Assembly: GCF_050624435.1 (NCBI RefSeq)
Contig: NC_134546.1
Span: forward strand, 77,851,700-77,915,699
Origin: Tenrec ecaudatus
Lineage: Eukaryota; Chordata; Mammalia; Afrosoricida; Tenrecidae
Length of the DNA stretch: 64,000 nt
Direction of reading: 5' to 3'
The translations under genes and the position numbers were made by a program. A model generated the notes under the pieces. It was not told where the DNA came from. It did no database searches and was given only the letters and a program-made list of their open reading frames with translations. Of the stretch, positions 10,346 through 23,561 are shown in pieces (position 1 is the first letter of the stretch; each line of letters opens with the position of its first letter).

Positions 10346-10840
10346 TTTATCAGGTCAAGTCTCACAACCAAATGGTTCCTGAGGAGAAATTGTACAACTC
10401 AAAAGGAAATAATAAAGGCAGTAGACAAAGTGTGCAAGGGATTACCTCTACCATGAAGCCAGGAACAAGAGAGAGGGAGAGAGAGTTTGTATTCCCAAAA
10501 GGTTTAAATAATCTTGAAGCTAGCAAACCTCATCAATCCTATACACAACAACGTGGGTGGTGTCTTGCCCTAGATATTCCTGAGCTCATTGTCGGTGGAA
10601 CCCAATATGAGTACTGGGGCAGGCAGTGGGGAGTCGACCACCCCTTGATCAGGGAGAAAAATAGAAACATGTCTGCTCCTATATATAAGAGCCTTAGACC
10701 ACATAAAGACCAGCCATGTGCTTATAAGAAATATTTTATAGTAGCATTGTTGTTGTGAAATATTATGGTGAGATGATATTTAGTTAGGAGGATATTGCTG
10801 GTATTAATCTCCAACTCACAAATGTGCAGGCCTTCCATCA
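10346..10840 (-). mobile_element. Putative 5' LTR of betaretrovirus-like relic A
   Basis: Lies just upstream, on the minus strand, of the primer-site candidate. It contains a TATA-like TTATATATAGG (about 10690-10680) some 335 bases before the LTR end, and the CT-rich CTCTCTCTCCCTCTCTC tract expected in R/U5. The outer edge is uncertain because no clean TG start or target duplication is seen. A plus-strand open frame of 128 codons across this stretch (10372-10758) is antisense to the LTR and has no independent support. Confidence 0.5.
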
Positions 10841-10849
10841 CCAGCGTTT

Positions 10850-12840
10850 TAGCTTTCCAGAATCTTCAGAGTACAGGGAACGCTCAGGAGCTCACAGAGA
10901 ACATATGTACCAAACCTCTTAGGAAAAGATGGGTAATTTCATGAGGTTGACACTTAAGGAGACCCCTACTAACCACTGCTATAAAATTATCTGAGACGAC
11001 CTTGGCAGTAAAACCAAGAGATGGAGGTGACCTGAACTAGTGTGTAGTTACATCACGGTCTCAAGCTTGAATTTGTCAGAGAAGCACCAAGGGCAGACGG
11101 TGTGATGGCAGTTTGGTGAAATGCACAGGATCAAGTGATGCTCTGCAAGTGTGCATATGAAGAGGTAACTGACTCAATGATCTCCAAACAAAAAAATGCT
11201 AGAGTATCCTGTGATTGAACCCCTGGATTTAGTGAAATAAATGCATATTCATTTCAAAACAATTGCTTACATGCTTCAGCAAATTCTGGCCCAAAGAAGT
11301 CCAGGTGACCAAAACCTTGTGCTTGGATTTCCCCACTGTAAAAATATATATTAATTTGGAGATATACAGATTTTAATTCACCAGGAAATGAGTGGTGTCA
11401 ACCTTAATTCTGGAAAAGACGTTTTCAACTTTGTTAGGAGGTAGGAAGCTTAATGGGGATTGAGCTTCAAAACTGCATGTTTACAGATAGTGTCACAGAT
11501 TCTATAGTCAATAATATGAACAATTTTTCAAAATTAGACAATCCTTGAGTTTAGTGAATAAATGTAAGGTGAGACCAATGAGCAGTCGTGATGGGGCTGT
11601 GCCCAGAGCACAAATGGAGAGGCTGTCTCTGGTTGGAGATGCTCACATTTCAATTGAACCAGAGCCCCCTGGGTAAGGGACATTTAAAAGAGTGTCTGCG
11701 CTCATTCTCTAAATGTTGAGGATCAGCTGCATGGATGGACCTAATTTTAATGTCTTTTGATTCAAGATGTAAAATACTGTTCTTGGCTCTTATTCTGATC
11801 GTATTCTTGGCTCGTATTCTGATCCTGTTTTTAAATGATAGTTTTCCATTTACTGCTCTCCTGAATTTTTGCACTTGAAATCATGACCTGACTGATTTTG
11901 CACTCTTGTGGATATTCCAGCAAACAAAATGGGGTGTCTCTATTCAGAATCTTGCATTTTTAGAAGCTACAGAGTTAAATACTGTCTTGCCTGGGGCCCA
12001 ACTTTTCTAGGTGGCATGTCCTTCCCTGAGACCCTATGCCACTTGAATCTCTTTACTTACACCGAAGTTGACCTCGATCATCAGGCTCAGGGATGGAGTG
12101 TGTGTTTTGCATGTAAGAGCGATGGGGTTGGTGATGACCATGGCGCAAGGTAAGAAAAATCCTAGTTGCATAAGATTAGTAGGGGACAATGCCGACTGGA
12201 AACATTCTGCCAGAGGCTTCAGGTCATATTGCATAAATAAACTGCAGAGCTAGGAGTGGAGTATGTCCTTTGGACCTAGCGCCTGGTTTACCCTTTCCTT
12301 GCCTTCGGAATTTGGACTGAATAGAACCCACCACCACGTGATTCATTTCCTCACTTTCAGAATTTCTGTTGGATTTTGCAGTGATTCTCGGAACCTAGAA
12401 GCATGAGGGGATCTCCTCAAGGGAGGAGCGGTGGAAATAGGAACTGAATGGCTTCGTAGAGGAGTTGGACATTTGAGGAATTATCAACCCTAACTCCTTG
12501 GGACTAATCTGGTATGCATGCTTCTCAAAGATGTTGCTTCTACTCAAGGAAAACTACCAAGTACTATGAGGAGGTTAATTGGATGTACAGAAAAATAAAT
12601 AAGGGATCTTGAAGAGTGTGTGGTTTAAAGGTATCTTGGGGTCCAATTTCAAATTAATTGATGGTTTCAACAAACTCTATCCTGCCCACTCTCTAGGGCA
12701 CAGGACATAGCGGAGCCCAAGGCAGGGCACGGACTATGAGGGGCTGGAGAGAGAGAACACTGAGCTCAGAAATCCTTGGATTTCCTTTGACCTTTCCCAC
12801 ACACCTCAGTAGGAAGAGGGGAGTCTGAGCTCTATCACTT
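10850..12840. other. Intergenic sequence, nothing recognised
   Basis: About 2 kb upstream of the 13 kb V segment with no convincing gene, SINE or LINE. A short near-repeat 'tcttggctcttattctgatcg'-type unit occurs twice at about 11780-11825. Open frames here are short and lack family features. Confidence 0.4.
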
Positions 12841-12868
12841 TCAGTTTATAAGACAAGGGCTCCCTCAC

Positions 12869-12876
12869 TTGCAAAT
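12869..12876 (+). promoter_or_regulatory. IGHV promoter octamer variant TTGCAAAT
   Basis: Seven of eight bases match ATGCAAAT, 113 bases upstream of the leader ATG at 12982, the usual V-promoter distance. Confidence 0.6.
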
Positions 12877-12981
12877 TATTCTCAGGCACTTGGGTACAAT
12901 TTCACCCTTAGGCTTGGAAAGCTATCGGTTCTCTTCAGACTCGGCTGTGAGCCTCTTGGGAATCAGAGCTGCGGTCTCAAG

Positions 12982-13424
12982 ATGCTACTGCTATTTTGTT
13001 CTCCTGTCCCTGGTGACAGTTCCCCAAGGTGAGAGATTCAGATATCTGACCTGGGTATATGGGGATGAGTGTGACTTCAAGTGACTGGCAGTTACCATCT
13101 GTTTTTGTTTTCAGGCGTCCTGTCACAGGTGCCGCTTCAGGAGACAGGTCCAGGAGTGGTGAAGCTCTCTCAGAAGCTGTCCCTCACCTGCACTGTCTCT
13201 GGTGTCTCCATCACAAGCAGTGGTTACTGCTGGAACTGGATTGGCCAGCACGCAGGGAAGGGGCTGCAGTGGATGGGAGAGATATGCTATGAGGGTAGTA
13301 CATATTATAACCCATCCTTCCAAAGCCGACTCTCCATCACCAGAGACACATCGAAGAATCAGTTCTCCCTGCAGTTGAGCTTCGTGACTGCTGAGGACAT
13401 GGCCATGTATCACTGTGCAAGGAA
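12982..13424 (+). pseudogene. IGHV clan II (VH4-like) segment with open V exon but out-of-frame leader
   Basis: V exon 13115-13424 is open from acceptor TTTTCAG to the RSS. It starts [12 protein letters not shown] at 13126; Cys22 and the FR2 Trp (W38 of the exon) are present, FR3 reads [19 protein letters not shown] and ends MYHCAR (Tyr before the second Cys is His). FR2 reads [12 protein letters not shown], with Gly for the usual Arg of WIRQ. Two extra cysteines stand at mature residues 35 and 54, both at usual Tyr positions. The leader exon from ATG 12982 to donor GTGAGA at 13029 is 47 bases, not 46; the hydrophobic leader (YFVLLSLVTVPQ) is in the frame that joins correctly, but the ATG is one base out of that frame. 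Hence classed as a pseudogene, or an ORF if another start is used. An octamer variant and a near-consensus RSS flank it. Confidence 0.85.
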
Positions 13425-13463
13425 CACGGTGAAGGGAAGTCAGTGTCAGCCCAGACACAAACC
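13425..13463 (+). other. IGHV RSS, 23-base spacer
   Basis: Heptamer CACGGTG (one change from CACAGTG at position 4), 23-base spacer, nonamer ACACAAACC. The first three heptamer bases, most important for cutting, are intact, so the signal is plausibly usable at reduced efficiency. Confidence 0.9.
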
Positions 13464-13639
13464 TCTCCTGCAGAGGAGACACTGGGCAGCAGGTGGAACG
13501 TGGGACCCACTGAGCACACACACCCAGGCCTAGACAGGCACAGATGGATGACAGGGAGGATTTCCTGTTGGAATTAGGACCTTTTTTCTTTGCTATCAGA
13601 ATCTCCAGAGACAATTTTGCCTTTCTGGTTTTTCTCTTT

Positions 13640-14235
13640 CTCTAAATTTTCTCCTTGCTGCAAGATTGAAAGGAAGAACTAGCATTCTCTGTTTGCAGTG
13701 CTAATATTAAAAGTGACGCTGACCTTCATTATCATCCTCTATGCGCCATTTCCTTTGTGAGAAATAGACTCTCATCCTCACACTATCTGTGAATCAAAAT
13801 CTGTTGACAACGAGATACAGGCATGTGCAGATTCCTGCGTGCAGTGCATGATTTTAAATGCCCTGAGCTCATGGCTCTATTAAAGTGCATGGTCGGGTCT
13901 CTGGAGGTGTCTGTCTGCATTATTCCCTGTGCACTGTGGGTAGTGGTTGACTCATGTTCTCTATGTCTGAGAAAATAATTGTGGAGACATCTGGGTCTAA
14001 ATTTGTGACCTGTCCTTAGTGACGCATGCTACCCCTTGTCTCTGTTTATGCTGAAGCAATGCTTCCAGTTATAGAGAGCCCCATACTGACAAGGGGTGAA
14101 CTGGAATGTCATCTCTGGTGGGAGGATTCATAAATAGGGTCATTCATCAGAGTCACAATGAAGGGAACACTCATTGGAAGGACAGCTTTGATTCCAAAAG
14201 ATAGTAAATGAGTCACAAGAGGAGGAAATAGCAGA
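13640..14235. other. Flank of V segment, nothing recognised
   Basis: Non-coding sequence without identifiable repeats or open frames. Confidence 0.4.
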
Positions 14236-14239
14236 CCAA

Positions 14240-14490
14240 TATGTCAGAATGCTCTTTATTCTCATTGAGAACAGCGAGACTTCTCACATATTTGAAGAGG
14301 ACATCCTGTTTTACATAGTGTCACCAAAATAGGGAAACACTCAGTTAGATGCACAGATAGAGCGGCTGCAAAAATGGTCTCAAAATTAAGAGCAAGTGAG
14401 GATGTTTCAGGACTTGGCAGTTTAGTTATTTGTTCTGCTGTGCACAGAACCATTGTGAGTAAAACTGACGCAAAAGCACCCAATAACATC
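14240..14490 (+). mobile_element. RTE-like 3' end fragment
   Basis: Ends with 'tgttctgctgtgcacagaaccattgtgagtaaaactgacg...gcacccaataac', the decayed form of the terminal segment shared by RTE elements and AfroSINEs (compare 41480-41570). No coding frame. Confidence 0.5.
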
Positions 14491-15234
14491 TTTGATGGAG
14501 TGAAGTGCAGAAAATTGAGATCTATTTTGGTCAGTCAAGTGTAATTAACTAAAATTATCATAAATTATGCCATTTAAAAATTAAAAATTGTTAAAATTAT
14601 TTAACACATAAAGTACAATAAATATATCATTTCTAATTAAGTTACAACTACATGCCTTGCAAATAATTAGGAACTCAAAGTGCAGTACATAAATAATAAA
14701 TACTATAAAGAAATAAATATTACATAAAAGTTCACTCTACCTGGTGGCATAGAGGATTTCACATTGGGATGTTAAGTGCAAGGTCAGCAGATAAAATGCA
14801 CCAGACATCCTGAGGGAGACAGATGAGGCTCTCCAGAGTTTTGCAAGGATTGCAAATTATATAATCCAAATTCATAGGAGGGAATAGTGTCAGAGCTTAA
14901 ACTGTGAGACTCTGACCTGAAGAAGGCTGTGGATGACAGAGGAAGCTCAAACACATTTGCAGGATCTTCACAGGGAATACACCTCCAGTGATTTTCCTCT
15001 CGCCATGACTGAGGGGTGGAACAAGCTGGCAGTCAGAGAGTATTGAAGAGATAACTGTAGAAGGTTACATCTGACTTGGATGGTTACAAACTTGTCATTT
15101 GATCTCCCCTTTGATATTCTTTGTAATTAATCTGGGTTTTAATATTTTCTGGTTCTGTTTTATACACTTAGAATTTATTTCTGCTGTGCTCAGTCATTGT
15201 TGGTAGCATTTTTGACTCTCTTGATATCTTTTTC

Positions 15235-15475
15235 TATGTTTTTCAATTTATGTAGTGAAGAATGGGTGAATCTACAGAGACAATAAGGGTTCCTGGGGGC
15301 TTTAGCAAGAGAGGTGGGGAGAAAAGGGTAGTTGAGATAAAGGAGTTCAACAAGGAAGAACACGTTTTCTAACTGATGGTCGTAGTGACTGTGAACACTG
15401 CTTCCATGATTGAACTATAGAATGGTATGATGTTTGGATTAGATCTTAATAAAAGGATTTTTTAAAAGAAGTAGA
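15235..15475 (+). mobile_element. L1 3'-end fragment (family X)
   Basis: Shares the sequence order 'gaa..gga/ggtgaa..agagacaataag..tcctgggggc..ggagttcaacaaggaaga..' and a final AATAAAAGGATTTTTTAAAA with the element at 16.44-16.96 kb. It looks like a LINE-1 3' end with its polyadenylation signal. The upstream T-rich 15120-15235 may also belong. Confidence 0.5.
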
Positions 15476-15479
15476 ACAT

Positions 15480-16430
15480 TCAAAGATATTAGTTGCGGGA
15501 CAAATGTAAAACATTTTTATTTTGAACACTTCAAAATAATTTTAATAAAATATTACACATTAAATAATAAGTCTAATATTGATATAGTTATCTAATATAT
15601 CTCATTTAAATTTTTGCCAATTTTTCAGTTAAAAAATTTTATAGTGCCTAAAGCCCTAAGGAGCCATTCTACTCTGCTCTAGATGGTCACTATAAGTCAG
15701 AATTCACTTGGTGCCAGTGGGATATAGTTATTGACCTTCCAATAGCTAGTTTGTTTTCTATGTATTCTGTAATTTGTTTAATCACAAAATACTATTGTCA
15801 GGAATTGTTCTTTTCCCCCATTATCGTGGTTTCCATAGAATTTCTTACATTGTGTTTTTAGGTTAATGAGGCCATCTTTTTCTGTGACATCATTTATGGT
15901 ATTATAATACCTTTACTAACATTTTGATGGTCTTCCTTTTAAATATACTTTTCTAGTGTGCTTCAATTGACAAGGTAGCTTGATAAAAATAACCATATTC
16001 TTCCTTCCATTTGCATTTTTTCCTTCTTTTGTAGTGTAAGGACGTCTTAACAGTATATTTAGGTTAAAACCATGTCTGAGGTCACCAGCAAAAGCTCAGT
16101 TTACACACAGGCATTGTATATAGCAGCAGTTTGCTCACCCAGGGAAGAGACAGAGTTGGCTCATCATAAGGAGTGGACACCAGTCTCCACAGGCAGCAGT
16201 CTCACTCTGTGGCCAGTGCATGGATGGAGGTCTACAAGCATCCCTTGTATGTGCTGCAGTTGAACAGTGTTCCCTCCTCACCAGCAGAGATAACGAAATA
16301 GGGTTGTGCTATGAGGTGGAATCTACTGGAAGGCAGTGAGCTGATTTTGCTATTTTTCTTGTTTTGTATATTCCATGTAATGTGTATAATAATCAGTTTT
16401 GGGAATGTTAGCATGTGTTCAGAAGAAAGT
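15480..16430. other. AT-rich stretch, nothing recognised
   Basis: About 950 bases of AT-rich DNA. A 63-codon open frame at 16072-16263 has no family features and I do not call it a gene. Confidence 0.4.
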
Positions 16431-16439
16431 AAAAAAGAT

Positions 16440-16960
16440 ATGTTGTAGGATGCCAGCGACTAAAGAGCGATTTTGGATCCAGAAGCCTTGGGAAAGGCAG
16501 TCAGACAGCAAGGCCGATTCCAGTAGCCGGACTGACACATTTGGTCCAAAGCACACCTGGGTCTATGATGGACTCTGGGGAAGGACAGCAAACTGCACTT
16601 GGACTGCCTGCTTCCTCAATTTCCCATTCCTATTTGGGTTTGTATCTCAGATGTATTTTGTCATTGTGGGTAATATTCTTGATTTTTTGTTAGTTTTTTT
16701 TTGTTTGTTTTACATTAGATGAAACCCGGAATGGATGAACATATAGAGATAGCAAAGAGAATAAGAGATTCTGGGGCCTACAGTGGGGGGTGGGATCAAA
16801 GGGAGCTGATGCCAAGGAGTTCAATAAGGAAGAGGGTGTTTTGAAACTAATTTTGGCAGCAAATATACAAATACTGCTTGATACACTTGAACTATGAATT
16901 GATATGTTTATTAGCTCCAAATAAATCGGTTTTGGGGTAAAAATGAGAAAATAAATATTG
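16440..16960 (+). mobile_element. L1 3'UTR/3'-end fragment (family X)
   Basis: Second copy of the family seen at 15.24 kb, longer at its 5' side ('ctatgatggactctggggaaggacag' segment) and ending near AATAAATCGGTTTTGGGG. Open frames across it are accidental. Confidence 0.55.
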
Positions 16961-17007
16961 AAGACTTTTCAATTGCTAATAATATTTATTTTGCAATTAT
17001 TCCTTTT

Positions 17008-17620
17008 ATATTTATTTTTTTAATCTTTTTATTGGGGCTCATAATGCTCTTATCACAGTCTGTACATACATCAATTGAGCAAAGCACCCTTATACATTCG
17101 TTGCACTCGTCATTCTCATAATTCACCTTCCACTTGTGTTCCTGGAATCAGCTCGGTTTCCCTTTTTTCCCCCCATCCCCCTCCCTCCCCGGTCCCACCC
17201 CTGGTCCCTTGATAGTTTATAAATACTTATTATATCTTATCTTACACTCCCCGGCATCTCCCCTCACCTGCCTCCCCATTGCCCATCTCCAAAGAGGAGG
17301 GTACACATAGATCTCTGAGGTTGGTTCTCCCTTTCTACACCCCCTTCCCTCCTGGTGTCACCACTCCCAAAGCTGGTGTTGAATGGTTCGTCTGTCCTAG
17401 ATTCCCTGTGTCTCCAGATCCCCACTGCACCGCTGTATATCCTCTGGTATAACCAGGTCCGCAAGGCAAGGTAGAATTGGGTCATGATGATTGGGAGGGG
17501 AGGAAGCGTTCAGGAACTAGAGGAAGGTTTTGAGTTTCATTGTTGCTACACTGAACCCTGAATGGCCCATCTCCTCCACACTACCCCTCTGGAAGGGGTG
17601 TCCAACTGTCTACAGATAGT
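17008..17620 (-). mobile_element. 5'-truncated L1, 3'UTR only, minus strand
   Basis: The reverse complement matches the 3'UTR end of the large L1 at 33.3-33.9 kb: the sequence around 'gctttgctcaattgatgtatg...gataagagcattatgagccccaataaaa' and the preceding 'gacccaattctaccttg' segment. The poly(A) reads as a T-run at 17008. Only the terminal 600 bases were inserted. Confidence 0.8.
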
Positions 17621-17864
17621 ATTTTAAATTCAAATTCTGCTTATATAATCATCTCTTTTCTGGTTCAATATTTCAGCTTGTTTTTTAAAGTGTTGTAAAA
17701 TCAAGGTTTTTCATCAGTTTCTGATTATGTGTGAAAAAATTATCTTTCACTTTGTAACTTATTTTTCTCATGATACATGTATAGGCAACAAAATATTTTC
17801 AACATTATTCTCCTGCATAATTCAGTGGCATTAGATTAATCATTATGTTCAAAAATTGCCAACA

Positions 17865-19604
<1,740 letters not shown>

Positions 19605-19705
19605 AAAAATTGCCAACATCTGTAAAATTTCCTATCACACACATCACAGAAACACAGGAAATAGAATTCTGACTCGATAATTTCCTCCTTAACATGGAAT
19701 AAATA

Positions 19706-21798
19706 GATGGACATGTCTGATTAGAGCACATGGGAGCAAATAAAGGGGGAGGAAGAGAAAGTGGAGCACATCCTGGCCCACTGATCCTTGAGGACATTAT
19801 TCCCACTTAGAGTGGCCAATCCAAAGAGAAGAGCATAGGGCCGGTCCCACTATGAGACATGACATTTCTCACTGACTCATAGCCCTACATAGGCCAACAT
19901 TGGAGACATAGTGTGGGGATTTGAGGCCAAACTCAAAGGGCATGCAACAGAACACCAAGGGGAACAGAGCAATGAAGTCAAAACTACCAAAGTAGCAAAA
20001 CTAGACATTGGGGCATGGCACCAAGGCATGACACCCCATCAGACTCCACCGGAAAATACTCCTAAAGGCCAACAAAGAGTCCTTGAACTAACTACAGGCT
20101 CTTATTTGTTCTTGTAGTTGTTTTGTTTTCTTTTGTTGCTTTGTTTTCTCTGTCCTGATTTTGTGCATGTTATTATCTCCGCAGATTTGTCTAAATAAGA
20201 TAGGATGGATAAACAATCTGGAGAAGAAAACAACAGGACCAACAGTTCCTGGGGGATACGGGAGAGGGTGTTGGAGGTGGGGAAGGAAGTGTTGTTAACA
20301 AACCCAGGGACAAAGGAACAACCAGGGATCCAAATCTGTGGTGAGGAGAGTGAAAAAGGCCTGGTAGGGCATGATCAAGGGTAATGTAACTGAGAGGAAT
20401 TACTGGAAACCAAATAAAAGCTGAGCATGATAGTTGGACAAGAGGAAATTAAAGGAAACAGAGCAAAGAACTAGGAGGCAAATGGTCATGTATAGAGGTC
20501 TAAATAAAGGCATGAACATATGTAAATATATTTATATGTGAGGTTGGGGAAATACATATATGTGCACATATTTATAGGTTTAGTATTAAGTAGCAGATGG
20601 ACATTGGGCCTCCACACAAGTACTCCCTCAATGCAAAAATACTTTGTTCGATTAACCTGGCATTCCATGATGCTCACCTTCCCAACACAATCACTGAAGA
20701 CAAAGCGGTTGCATAAGCAAATATGGTGAAGAAAGCTGATGGAGCCCAGCTATCAACAGATCTAACATCTAAGATCTTAAAGACTTGAAGGTAAACAAGC
20801 GGTCATCTAGCTGAGAAGCAACAAAGCCCACATGTAAGAAGCACAACAGCTGGTGTGACCGTGAGGTGACAAGGGAATCAGGTGTCAGGCATCAAAGAAC
20901 AAAAATCATACCATTGTGTGCTCACCTCCCCAATACGATCACTGAAGACAAATGGGTGCATCAGCAAAAGTGGTGAAGAAAGCTCGTGGTGCCTGGCTAT
21001 CAAAAGATATAGCATGTGGGGTCTTAAAGGCTTGAAGGTAAACAAGTGGCCATCTAGCTCAGAAGTTACTTGCCCAAATGGAAGAAACACATCAGCCTGT
21101 GAGATCACGAGGTGTCAAAGGGATCAGGAACCAGGCATCAAAGAACAAAAAAAATCATATCATTGTATAAGGGGGAGTGCAGATTGGGGACCCAAAGCCT
21201 CTCTGTAGGCTCTTACAGAAGGGGTGGGGAGAAGAGACGAGCCAGTCAGGTTGTAGTGTAGCAATGATGAAACATACAACTTTCCTCTGGTTCCTAAGTG
21301 TTTCCTTCCCCCATCCCACTCTCATGATGATCCCAGTTCTACGCTACAAATCTGACTAGATCAGAGATGGTAGACTGGTACAGATAGGAACTCATAACAC
21401 AGGGAACACAGGATGGATGATCCCTTCAGGACCAGTGGTGTGAGTGGTCATACAGAGAAAGTGGAGGAAGGGTAGGGTGGAAAGGAGGAACCAATTACAA
21501 AGATCTACATATAACCTCCTCATTGGGGGATGGACAACAGAAAAGTGGGTGAAGAGAGAAATCAGACAGTGTAAGATATGACAAAATAATAATAATTTAT
21601 AGATTATCAAGGGTTCATGCAGAAGGGGAACTGGGAAGGGAGGAGAAAGAGTAAGGAGCTGATATCAAGGGCTCAGGTGGAAAGCAAATGTTTTGAGAAT
21701 GCTGATGGCAACAAATGTACAAGTGTGCTTGACACAATATATGTATGTATAAATTGTGATGAGTTGCATAAATCCCCAATAAAGTGGTTTTTAAAAAA
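19706..21798 (+). mobile_element. 5'-truncated L1, 3'UTR only, plus strand
   Basis: Matches the 3'UTR of the big L1 from about 31.69 kb onward ('atggacat..tgat.agagcaca.gggagca', 'ctatgagacatga'), including the internal duplicated 'gtggtgaagaaagc' units, and ends CCAATAAAGTGGTTTTTAAAAAAAA. A 15-base target-site duplication AACATGGAATAAATA flanks it at 19691-19705 and 21799-21813. No coding capacity. Confidence 0.9.
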
Positions 21799-21904
21799 AA
21801 CATGGAATAAATAACACTGTTACTTTCTTGCTTCAATTATTTTGAATAGAAGTGTGCTTTAAGTCATTTTCTCTTCCTGTGGAAAGAATTGAGCCTAAAC
21901 TCTT

Positions 21905-22430
21905 GTGTTAGTCTGGGTACTTGAGAGAACAAAATCCACAGAAACTCATGTATAAGAGAGTTTTATACAAAGGTTAAGTGCACATCAAGAAAACATCCCG
22001 ACCCAGTGCTGTCCAAATCCCAAAGTCCAACATTAACCCATTAACCCATATGCAAAACACCAGTCCACAAAGACCTCTTCTATCTCACAAAACAGACACA
22101 ATGATGCTAACTTCAGGTGGAAAACTGAGTCAGTGAATGGTTAAACATCTCATTGCTGGCAGGGGTCTCTACATGGCTGCTCCAGCACTCATGGCTGCAT
22201 ATGGGTAGGTCCATGTGGCTTCTCCTTGGGGATGTCTTCCAGGAAGTCAGCATTGAAAGCTGAAGTAGGGAACTGCTAAGGCAGCTTCACCCTGGTCTGA
22301 CCATTAGAAAGCAATAAATCTGAGAACTAGAAAGGCGAGGCTCACTGAGCCATTTATCCTTCCACCCTTCAATTAACCCCACATGTGCCAGGTTGGCACA
22401 ATAAACTTACTACCTCAACTCTGCAATAAC
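21905..22430 (+). repeat. Interspersed repeat of unassigned family
   Basis: Begins TGTTAGTCTGGGTACTTGAGAG and ends CACAATAAACTTACTACCTCA, with TG...CA termini suggesting an LTR-like unit of about 525 bases. I recognise the wording as that of a dispersed mammalian repeat, but cannot name the family with confidence, and no second copy is seen in this window. Confidence 0.45.
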
Positions 22431-22449
22431 GTTATTGTCTTTCAGGCAG

Positions 22450-23015
22450 ATTTCTTTCTTAATCCGTATTTTATTGTGGAATATATTTCAATATAATATC
22501 TATATAAATATCTATATCTATAGATCATACTTCCTCCTGCTGTATCCAATCCAGATTCTTTGCAAGATGTAGCACTCTCTACCTCCAAAGCTGTTTACAG
22601 AGAAGGAGAGTCAGTGTGAGTATAGACAGAAAACTATCCTCATGGAGAAAGGTGAATTACAGGGGTGCTAAGGACCCACCAGTTCTGGACCAAATGAAGA
22701 AAGAAGTGTGGACAGGAGCCTGTGTAAGGACTTCAGTGTCTGGTCAGCTAGAACTGCTGTGCTGACCACTATGGTAGCTCTACTGCCTCAAACATGGTGA
22801 GGATAGAGATTGTCTTTAATTTCAGTAGATGGGGATGGACATAAAGCTACATTGAACATAAAATCTGCACTGATGTTCATATGATTGGTAAAGTGAAGAT
22901 CTCATAGAGAGGACTGTGTTCTCCCAAGGACTCCACCAGCATCGCTTTTCTAGTCTGAGGTCCAGAGGTACAGGCTCCATTTAGGCCTTTCCACCTTTAC
23001 ATATAAGTGCACCTC
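22450..23015. other. Flank upstream of the 23 kb V segment
   Basis: AT-rich start followed by unique-looking sequence; no gene or named repeat seen. Confidence 0.4.
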
Positions 23016-23019
23016 CCAA

Positions 23020-23027
23020 ATGCAAAT
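23020..23027 (+). promoter_or_regulatory. IGHV promoter octamer ATGCAAAT
   Basis: Perfect octamer 101 bases upstream of the first in-frame leader ATG at 23121, the normal arrangement of a heavy-chain V promoter. Confidence 0.85.
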
Positions 23028-23120
23028 AACAGTCCCATGAAACCACAGCATGCATGTACTTAAATTCATATTCCTTCTCACCATGGAGAGCATTTTCTGG
23101 GTGACACAAATCTTATCCAC

Positions 23121-23561
23121 ATGAACATGAATTGTGTGTGGGTTTTCTTCTTTCTGGTGGCGACTCCGGGAGGTGAGTGCTTCAGGGATTCATTCAAACA
23201 TGAAGTCTGGGGAGGCAGCATCTGAGCACATGACTCACTGTATCTCTTTATCCCCAGGTGTCCTGGCCCAGGTGCAGCTGTAGGAGTCAGGCCTTGGACT
23301 GGTGAGGCCCTTACAGATCCTGTTTCTCACCTGTCCTGTCTCTGGATTATCTTTAACCAGCTATCATGTGCAGTGGATCCGCCAGGCTCCAGGAAAGGGA
23401 CTAAAGAGGGTTGGTGGAATATGGAGTGATGGGAGAGCATTCTATAATCCAGCTCTCCAGTCACGAGTCACTGTCACCAGGGACATGTCCAAGAGCCACG
23501 TTTATTTAAAACTGAACTCTGTGAATCCTGATGACAAAGCCACGTATTACTGTACTAGAGA
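23121..23561 (+). pseudogene. IGHV clan II segment broken by a single stop codon
   Basis: Leader exon: two in-frame ATGs at 23121 and 23127 (the second gives the usual 46-base length), reading MNCVWVFFFLVATPG, donor GTGAGT at 23173. Acceptor CCCCAG at 23257; V exon from 23258, GVLA then QVQL at 23269. Codon 5 is TAG (23281-23283) where the family has CAG, one C-to-T transition. The rest is open: ESGLGLVRPLQ, Cys22 in LTCPVS, WIRQAPGKGL, CDR2 IWSDGRAFYNP, SRVTVTRDMSKSHVYLKLN and YYCTR. FR2 reads GLKRVG where GLEW(V/I)G is usual, so the Trp before CDR2 is Arg. Promoter, splice sites and RSS are all consensus. This is the most recently lost V in the window, or a polymorphic one. Confidence 0.92.

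Noticed and set aside
10372..10758. 128-codon plus-strand open frame
   Set aside because: Antisense to the putative LTR of relic A; no protein features or promoter.
13123..13614. 163-codon minus-strand open frame over the 13 kb V segment
   Set aside because: Antisense shadow of the V exon, without family features.
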